A DNA stretch of 64,000 nt, from the NCBI GenBank assembly GCA_026873275.1, contig JANTUC010000018.1, positions 826,001 to 890,000 of the forward strand, written 5' to 3'. Below, piece by piece: positions 57,665 through 64,000 of the stretch. Positions within the stretch are counted from its first letter, which is position 1, and every line of letters begins with the position of its first letter. The DNA comes from Pseudopithomyces maydicus (Eukaryota > Ascomycota > Dothideomycetes > Pleosporales > Didymosphaeriaceae). Under the pieces are notes generated by a model. It was not told where the DNA came from. It saw only the letters and a program-made list of their open reading frames with translations, and ran no database searches. The translations under genes were made by a program, and so were the position numbers.

Positions 57665-59464
57665 ATGTCCCTCCGTGTGCGCGCAGTAAGAAGAACATTG
57701 CCTTTCTATTGCACCAACCACAAGTGTACATCGCCTCGGTACTGTGTCAGCCAACGAGCTCGAGCGCGCACTGCGTCTCACCCATACACCCGCCCGTATT
57801 ACTCTTGGAGTAGTCCCTACAGCACCCCTACAACCCACAAACAGAGCGCGTCAGGCTACCTTGCGGCGCTCGTAGTTTTGGGGCTCGCCGTCGGCGGTGC
57901 GTTATTCTACCCAGCAGCTACCGACCACCATACGCCTGTCGTGTCGACTTTCGATTACACCGGCCGGACAGACTCCTATCTCGTCATGGCTCCAAACACC
58001 CCTCCCGGCCGACCCGGCACCCTCACGCCCGAGCAAGAGGCAAAATTGCGCGAACTGTGGGCGGCGACCATGAAGGTCTTCGGCGCGCTCGACGAAGAAG
58101 CCGGCACCGCGGAAACGGCACCGCAAGCATCACCGAGCGAAGCCGCAGACAAGGATGGCAAAAAGGAGAAGAAGAAGAGTAGACTTCATGTCTTCCGGCG
58201 TAACAAGGGTGACAAGGGGGAGACTCGGAGCCTGCCTCGGGTACTTCGACCCCTGGAACGTCAACGCCGGACATCAGCAAGATGTCTCTTTCCGAGGATG
58301 ATAAACATGGCCAGAACAAGGAGTTCAAGGACGCCATCGCCAACACGGCACCCGAGGACCTCCGCAAGGCTTTCTGGAGCATGGTCAAGTTGGACCACCC
58401 AGATGCTCTCCTGCTCCGGTTCTTGCGAGCGCGCAAGTGGGATGTGGAGAGGGCGCTTGTCATGATGATCTCAACGATGCATTGGCGACTGGAGCAGATG
58501 CACGTTGATGACGACATCATGAAGAACGGCGAGGAAGCCGCGTTGAAGGAGAGCAAGAGCGATGACCCCAAAATTAAAAAGGAGGGGGAGGACTTCTTGC
58601 AGCAGCTCCGCATAGGCAAAAGCTATCTTCACGGACTAGATGCCGAGGGCCGGCCAATGTGTATAGTCCGCGCGCGGTTACATCGTGCAGGAGAACAGTC
58701 GGAAACCAGCTTGGAACGTTTCACTGTTTACACCATTGAAACGGCAAGGTTGCTTCTGAGACCACCGATCGATACTGCAGTAAGTTTTTGATGCTGCCTT
58801 TGTGAACAACCGTCACTGACTTGACATATAGACCATTGTTTTTGACATGACCGATTTCTCGTTAGCAAACATGGATTATGCCCCTGTTAAGTTCATGATC
58901 AAGTGCTTTGAAGCAAACTACCCCGAGTCTCTTGGTACTGTCCTTGTTTACAAAGCCCCGTGGATTTTCAACACCATTTGGAATGTCATCAAAGGTTGGC
59001 TTGACCCTGTTGTTGCTGGAAAGGTGCATTTTGCAAAAAATGTTGATGAGCTCCAAAAGTTTGTTCCAAAATCTCAGATCCCGAAGGAACTCGGTGGCGA
59101 TGATCCGTATGAATACTCATTTGCAGAACCGATTGAGGGCGAGAATGTAAGAATGGCCGACGCATCGAAAGCCACACTCGAGATTGAAAGGCAAGATCTC
59201 GTCAACAAGTATGAGAAAACAATTTTCGAGTGGATAGCAGAAGGTGACTCAACTAAGAGCCTGGAGGAGAGGAGAAAGGAGAGGGACTCGGTTGCCGAGA
59301 GCTTGAGGAACAACTACTGGAGACTGGATCCGCATGTCCGAGCACGGTCGTTGTATGACCGGATAGGGCTTATTGGTGAGGGTGGTAAGCTGAGCTTTTA
59401 CCCATCGACAGAAAAAGAGAACGTCAAACCGGCCGTAGAAACAAGCGCGGATGATTTGGACTAG
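57665..59464 (+). CDS. SEC14/CRAL-TRIO lipid-transfer protein with possible N-terminal membrane anchor, one frameshift
   Basis: Exons 57665-58779 and 58832-59464, corrected to 582 aa; starting at the internal ATG 57986 (MAPNTPPGRPGTLTPEQEAK) it would be 475 aa. The upstream in-frame extension is Arg-rich and acid-poor, with one hydrophobic segment (SGYLAALVVLGLAVGGALF), like a mitochondrial presequence plus anchor. The core has CRAL-TRIO-N (DALLLRFLRARKWDVERAL) and CRAL-TRIO (IVFDMTDFSLANMDYAPVKF, YPESLGTVLVYKAPWIF, VHFAKNVDELQKFVP). Such proteins exchange phosphatidylinositol or other lipids between membranes. At 58216-58220 a G5 run shifts the frame between RRNKGD and SEPASGTSTPGTSTPD; one more G restores it. 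Confidence 0.87.
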
Positions 59465-60481
59465 AAGGCCAGCAAATGTGCATACAAGGTAGACGACGGA
59501 GGGTTGTTCGGACATGCCATAGAAGGCTATGGAGTATTGGACGCGTAGAAAGCAAGAGAAGCATCTGGAAAGGTTTTTGGCTTGGTGCTGCATTCTTAGG
59601 GGTGACGAGAAGTACAGTAAATGGCAATCGCGACGCAGAAGAACCCTGTTCCCATTTTCAACATGATGTAGACCACCGACGATATTGGATGAAAACCGCC
59701 ATCATTAGTCTGGAGTCTGGCTTGCTCGTTTGTCCCTCATCAAGGTCTAAAGCGGCGGTCCGTGACGGGTCATGCAGTACCTTGCATCCCCACAAACACA
59801 GAAAAAATGTGCCACCCCGAAGAGTGCGGTGGCACATGCATGCAATGGCGGCACACGTAATCTACCCCTATGCACGTAGGCTTATAGTATCGCTGATTTG
59901 TCCACGATGGGATGAGCCGCCGTTTTGCAAATCTTATCGCGCGATCGCTGGAAGGCGGATATCGAGGGTGGAGACGGGATGTGATTATCAAACAGCCGTA
60001 CACGGAAGATAGTTTTGAGATGAGCTCTGAAACAGGGAACATTCTCGTGACTGGACTGCGCCACGGTGCTGGTCTGGAGGTTTCGATGGATGCAATGCGT
60101 GACGATGCTTGGCGTGAATGCTTGAGCGCACGGTGCGATTACGAAAGTATGCGGAAGGGCAATGAGCCTGGGAAGGGTGGTACGGGACCTTAAACTTCAC
60201 CAGTCACGGTGCTTGCCAATGAAGCATGCAATGGACGAACACCAACAGATCTCGATGCGAAGAAAGTTACGTGGCAGAAACGCAGGCAAACGAGTCAGCA
60301 AAGGGCACATAATGTGCTTCAAGTCGAAATACTTTATGGTGTGATGTACAAGAACCAACGCCGCTAGCCATGCTCTTACATGCAGTTATGTAGGTGCCTA
60401 TTGTACATACAGTTACATCCAACAATCCACCCGCAGCCTTCGTCTACTCAGCACCCAATCTTACACGGATATACAGCGCAA
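59465..60481. other. Convergent 3' region, SEC14-like / MRP4
   Basis: 1017 nt between convergent genes. ORFs up to 178 codons have no motif. A 10-bp perfect hairpin lies at 59807-59837. No RNA gene recognised. Confidence 0.5.
59807..59837. repeat. Perfect 10-bp inverted repeat with 11-nt loop
   Basis: ATGTGCCACC (59807-59816) and GGTGGCACAT (59828-59837) are exact reverse complements. The hairpin sits about 345 nt after the SEC14-like stop codon, so it could be in its 3' UTR or just beyond. Confidence 0.8.
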
Positions 60482-61864
60482 CTAATCGATCTTTTTAACG
60501 CCTCGTATCGCATGGTCGCTTAGTTCGTGATTGCGTGCTGCATCAAGCTTCTCCTCGAACTCATCTGCGTTCTCCAGGCCCTTGTCTTGCTGAAGATTGC
60601 GTGCAATCTCTTCGTCAAGCTCGGTATCGGAGAGTTGTTTAGATGAAGCAGTCTTGCCCTGGAATCCCTCAGGTATAAACAAGTCTTGCGCAGGGCTAAA
60701 CGTAATACGACCTTTTTCAGCAAGAGCAAGACGCTCTTTTTGGCCTGCCTCGCCGGCGCGACCGAGCACACCGGCGATCACCTGAATACATCGGAGACTA
60801 GGTGAGATCAGTAAGCAAGCCAAACGAAGATGCCAAAATACAATCTGCGTACCTGTCGTCATTGGCTGGTATAGGGTAGGTTACCCAGGTCGGATCTGCA
60901 TTAGTGTCGATGACACCAATTGTTGGGATGTTATTCAACGCGCACTCATGTAGTAGGACGTAGTTCTCGAGAGGGTTCAGGCAAACGACAAGATCAGGTC
61001 GGAGGACCGGCCTGTCCCACAGCTGCTCCTCAAATCCAGAAATCTCCTCATCCTTCTCATTGACGACCTTTGTCCGGCATTTGCCTAGAATCTGCTGACC
61101 GTTGGTGATGCTACCCGGAATCCACCGCTCGAACAAATGATAGCCCTTTGCAAGTTCTGAAGCTCGTGCTACAGCGCGGTCTTGGCCGTCGCGGGTGCCC
61201 ACAAACAATACAAGACCACCTCTTTTCGACACCTCCTGGACGACCTTTGCGGCGCGGCGCAGATGGGCGGCAGTAGCCTCGAGGGAGATGATGTGCACTC
61301 CCTGTCTAATACCGTGGATATAACGTGCATTGGCGGGGTTCCAAAGTGATGTAGCATGGCCTTGATGGGCTTCGGACGCAAGGAGGAGCTCGAGCGTAAC
61401 GTCGGCGGACGAAGGGGGTTGCTAAGTAACGTATGCGGCTGATAGTGTGGTGCGATTTCCGAGCCTAGTTTGCCAACCTGTGCCTCTGCGGAGGGTCAGA
61501 GTACGATCGAAGTCAATGGGGAAGCTGCGACGCACGCTGCTGCTTGTAGCGGTGGTACTGCTCTGCGACAGACGCAGTGACGTTGGCCGACTGAGAGTCG
61601 GTTGCGGGGGCATCGGGATCGAGGGAAGGTACTGCCTCGTGGACTGGGGCGTTGGCATTGAACTGGGCTTCGAGTGAGTGCAGCTGCTTGAAGCTGTTCT
61701 CGGCGGAGGCTTCGAGGGTGTCGACGTGGGTGGAAGCAAATCTTCTCCAGGGGTGCGTGGCGCTCTGCACAAGGGCACGGCGGCCTAGAAGAACGTCAAT
61801 TGGGCTGTCTCTGGGTCGTTGGAGGGAGACGTGTACCGGCGCGGGCTACATGCCGTATTATCAT
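60482..61864 (-). CDS. MRP4: Mitochondrial 37S ribosomal protein uS2m (Mrp4), one frameshift
   Basis: Four exons (61864-61837, 61784-61536, 61485-60853, 60797-60482), corrected to 408 aa. The first exon encodes MIIRHVARAG, spliced by a 52-nt intron to RRALVQSATHPWRRFAST, an evident mitochondrial presequence. A 50-nt intron (GTGCGT, TCTGACC branch) then joins YKQQ to QAQVGKLGSEIAPHYQPH. Ribosomal S2 motifs follow: GHATSLWNPANARYIHGIR, LVLFVGTRDGQDRAV, DLVVCLNPLENY, IPTIGVIDTNADP and NDDSLRCIQVIAGVLGRAG. At 61414-61418 (G5 on +) one base is missing between LLSNP and PSSADVTLELLLAS; adding it gives 409 whole codons. Acts in the mitoribosomal small subunit. Confidence 0.92.
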
Positions 61865-62262
61865 GCTGTGTTGGATGGACGGTTGACGCTCTGATCGCAG
61901 CTGCCAAAAAGTCGGAACGCGACCTTGGCGCAGATGGCACGAGGAAAGGGCCGCCAAGCCTTAGCGGCTCCCCGAGCAACACTGAGCAAGCTGAGCATGC
62001 TGAGCTTGGTGCGCAGGTTCATGGGCATGTCCGACACCTGTTAAGCTTTGCGCGCCCCATTGGTGATTCTTGTCTGTTCCCTGGCGCGGTTCGGACGAGG
62101 AATTGGGTCGTCTGCTTGGTTGGGAATGGGTACAGTTGCCACCCGGGCCATGGTTTGATTCAATATCGAGAGGAAAAAAAAGAAAAAGAAAACATGGCAG
62201 CGACGCCTCCCGGACGCGAGCTTGCGTCCCGTTGCTTTCCACCGCACACTTCAGTAGTACAT

Positions 62263-62296
62263 AGGTACCCTGGTACCTACCTGGGTACCTAGGTAC
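62263..62296. repeat. Cluster of palindromic GGTACC units
   Basis: Three GGTACC and one GGTAC occur within 34 nt, linked as AGGTACC/GGTACCTA so that the whole block is nearly self-complementary. Function unknown. Confidence 0.7.
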
Positions 62297-62505
62297 ATCC
62301 ACGGTCACGGTATACCTGGAGTGCCCAGGTGCCTGCGCGGAGCAAGCTGTTGGCGCCTTACCGAGCCTAGGTATGGCTTTGGGCGTGCTAGTTCGCTTGG
62401 CAGAGCAGAGGACCGCCAAGCGCGCCTCAACGCTGCCCGCCCTTCTCCTCCCTGAGCAAGACTGCAGCGGCAGGCACGCAGGCGTGCGTCCAGGGCCGCA
62501 CCAGA

Positions 62506-62545
62506 TGTGTGTGCGCGCGCGTGTGTGCGTGCGTGTGTGTGTGCG
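62506..62545. repeat. (GT/GC)n dinucleotide tract
   Basis: Alternating purine-pyrimidine run of GT and GC steps, about 40 nt. Such tracts can form left-handed DNA and are length-variable. Confidence 0.8.
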
Positions 62546-62605
62546 AGGGGAGGAGGAAGGGGGAGTATAGTGTATATTTGGAAGAGGGAGAAGCGGCAGG
62601 GTGTG

Positions 62606-62607
<2 letters not shown>

Positions 62608-62637
<30 letters not shown>
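62608..62637 (+). repeat. (CTG)10 microsatellite
   Basis: Ten uninterrupted CTG units (CAG on the minus strand), in a presumed promoter/UTR about 630 nt before the next ATG. Confidence 0.9.
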
Positions 62638-62638
<1 letters not shown>

Positions 62639-63265
62639 ACACCCACCCTCCCCAGACAGGCTGGCGGGCACAGGCTCCCACACGCGTCCACGCATGGTCG
62701 GTGCAGGGGGTGGCTATGAGGTCATCGCGCGATGGTTTCTTCCACCCGCCAGACCAAGCAGCACGCATCGAAATAGACGTGCCGTGGGAGGCTCCGCTGG
62801 GTGAAAACACACCCTTGGGCTGCCCTGCATCCGGCATGCCTCGCCGTCGCATGCGAAAAATGCCATACAAAATGCCATGTCCCCACACCGCCACCGTGTT
62901 TAACCTCAGTGCCGGTTCGCGCTGATATGTTGCTTTTGCGCCCGGTGCTGAGTCTTGCTGTGCGCTCTTGTCGCTACTTTAGTGCCCTCCGCTGCACGCT
63001 GCTGCCGCTGCCTCGCCGCCTTTCCCGTCCGCCCCCGGCGCTGCAGCAGAGGCTTCCTTTCCCATACCGCGCTGCGCTGCATGTGTGCTCCTGGCCACGC
63101 CCAACCAGTCTAGTCTGGAACCGGCCCGCGAGCTTGTTCCTCTGCCTTCCACCTGCGCATCCACCCCAGCACTCCCCACCTCTGCCGCCGCCCGCGTGCA
63201 TCCTTCGAACCGATGCCCTCTCTGCTGCCCTCGACTGTCCTTCCCGAGCCTGACTGCGTGCGAGA

Positions 63266-64000
63266 ATGAACGGGTACCCCTACCCGCCGCGGGGGCCCTT
63301 CTCGCAGCAACAAAGCAATGCGAATCCCATCATGGACATGCCCGCCGACACCCTGGGTGCCGCCGCCTCCTTCGCCATGGGCCACCAGGGCCAGTCGCTC
63401 GACGACATCGTCTCGTCCAACGACAAGGCGAACCGCCGTCGCAGCGTGCCCGTCTACGCCGCCAACCAGATGACCATGGGCAGCCCCGACTCGCGTCGCT
63501 TCTCCTCGATGAACTTTGGCGCGCCCGCGAACCAGGCCATGAACGACTTCCAGTTCGACATGAGCACCGCCGGCATGGACTCGATGCTGCCCACCGCCAC
63601 CTTCCCTCGCACCACCGGCGAGCTGCAAAACGACCGCATACCCGCCGCCGACCTTGCCATCACCACCCACTTCTCCCAACCCAACCCCAACTCGCCCTTT
63701 CCCAACGTCGCAAACGGTGGCTCTGCCTATGCCTCCCCCTGCAACATAACGGATCGCTGGACATGGAAATGAGCCCGTATCCCACCGGCCTGTCCATGTC
63801 TCTTGACATGAACGATCCCATGTCCATGCTGCCTAGCGACGTGAACATGTTCCCTACTTCCACCTTTGGCCCTGCCATGATGGACTCGCCCGTTGCCCAA
63901 GACTTTGCTGGCCCGCAAGCCTCGACGCCACAGGATCACACCATGGCCATGCAACCGCGGGACAACTACAGGAGTGATTCATCCAGTGCCACGCCAAATG
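63266..64000 (+). CDS. Unrecognised regulator-like protein, 5' part only, one frameshift
   Basis: The ATG at 63266 opens MNGYPYPPRGPFSQQQSNAN; the gene runs off the right edge of the window. The ~245 visible residues are disordered and rich in Met, Asn, Pro, Ser and Gln, with SLDDIVSSNDKANRRRSVPV and SPDSRRFSSMNFG, the latter two being kinase-like R-R-x-S sites. Composition resembles the N-termini of fungal transcription factors, but no DNA-binding domain is inside the window, so I leave the function open. At 63735-63739 a C5 run shifts the frame; a sixth C continues it from SAYASP into LQHNGSLDMEMSPYPTGLSM and on to the edge. Confidence 0.7.

Larger units (their letters stand above)
61865..63265. 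other. Divergent 1.4-kb region rich in simple repeats, MRP4 / unknown gene
   Basis: 1401 nt between divergent genes. It holds a GGTACC cluster (62263-62296), a GT/GC dinucleotide tract (62506-62545) and ten CTG units (62608-62637). A C/T-rich leader from about 62950 to 63250 precedes the next ATG. ORFs crossing the CTG tract are repeat-driven and not accepted as genes. Confidence 0.6.

Noticed and set aside
62305..62925. ORFs with poly-Gln, poly-Leu or poly-Ala across the CTG tract
   Set aside because: All frames over a CTG repeat are open, so the ORFs follow from the repeat. Flanking sequence shows no protein-like features.
1..64000. tRNA, rRNA, CRISPR, prophage or secondary-metabolite backbone genes
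   Set aside because: I looked for T-loop GGTTCGAATCC-like boxes with matching arms, regular spacer repeats, phage or integrase proteins and PKS/NRPS motifs, and saw none. A tRNAscan or antiSMASH run would be decisive.

Overview
This window looks like nuclear DNA of a filamentous ascomycete (Pezizomycotina, most plausibly a Dothideomycete). The genes are compact and on both strands. Their introns are mostly 47-65 nt with GTRNGT donors, CTRAC-like branch points and YAG acceptors. The products include DAM1, a YTP1-like protein, HDEL-ending PDI, a fungal GH12 glucanase and a fungal VanZ-like protein. I see no transposon, provirus, tRNA, rRNA, CRISPR array or secondary-metabolite cluster. The class-level placement is inference.

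Layout. 0-9 kb: NOP9 (ribosome biogenesis), a group II PLP decarboxylase, a secreted GH12 glucanase and a SprT-like metalloprotease. 9-18 kb: mitochondrial aconitase, BUD20-type zinc finger, MOG1, prefoldin subunit 6 and VPS4. 18-31 kb: importin KAP123, a quinone-oxidoreductase-like MDR protein, an amino-acid permease, a CBS/PB1 membrane protein, RPS26 and a VanZ-like protein. 31-46 kb: SPT7, an unrecognised basic/acidic modular protein, a rhomboid protease, DHH1 and PDI. 46-52 kb: a lower-GC, more accessory-looking stretch with a small membrane protein, a GFA-domain protein, a glutathione S-transferase and a second MDR oxidoreductase. 52-64 kb: a 2.3-kb gap, a YTP1-like membrane protein, DAM1, a SEC14/CRAL-TRIO protein, mitoribosomal uS2m and the 5' part of an unrecognised gene cut by the window edge.

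Most genes are unrelated housekeeping functions, as expected in a fungal chromosome arm. The one functional grouping I can argue for is at 47.7-51.8 kb: GFA-domain protein, GST and MDR reductase. The last two are divergent and share a 638-nt promoter with a bZIP-type TTACGTCA site near its middle.

The strongest whole-window signal is technical. Ten genes carry twelve one-base deletions inside otherwise conserved frames, ten of them in homopolymers of at least four bases and nearly all in G/C runs. Adding one base at each site restores family-consistent frames and whole-codon totals. I read this as consensus under-calling in the assembly, not as ten pseudogenes. I did not find a convincing undescribed multi-gene system. 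The most unusual coding observation is the modular protein at 36621-38814, whose exon junctions repeat one basic|Ser-acidic pattern.
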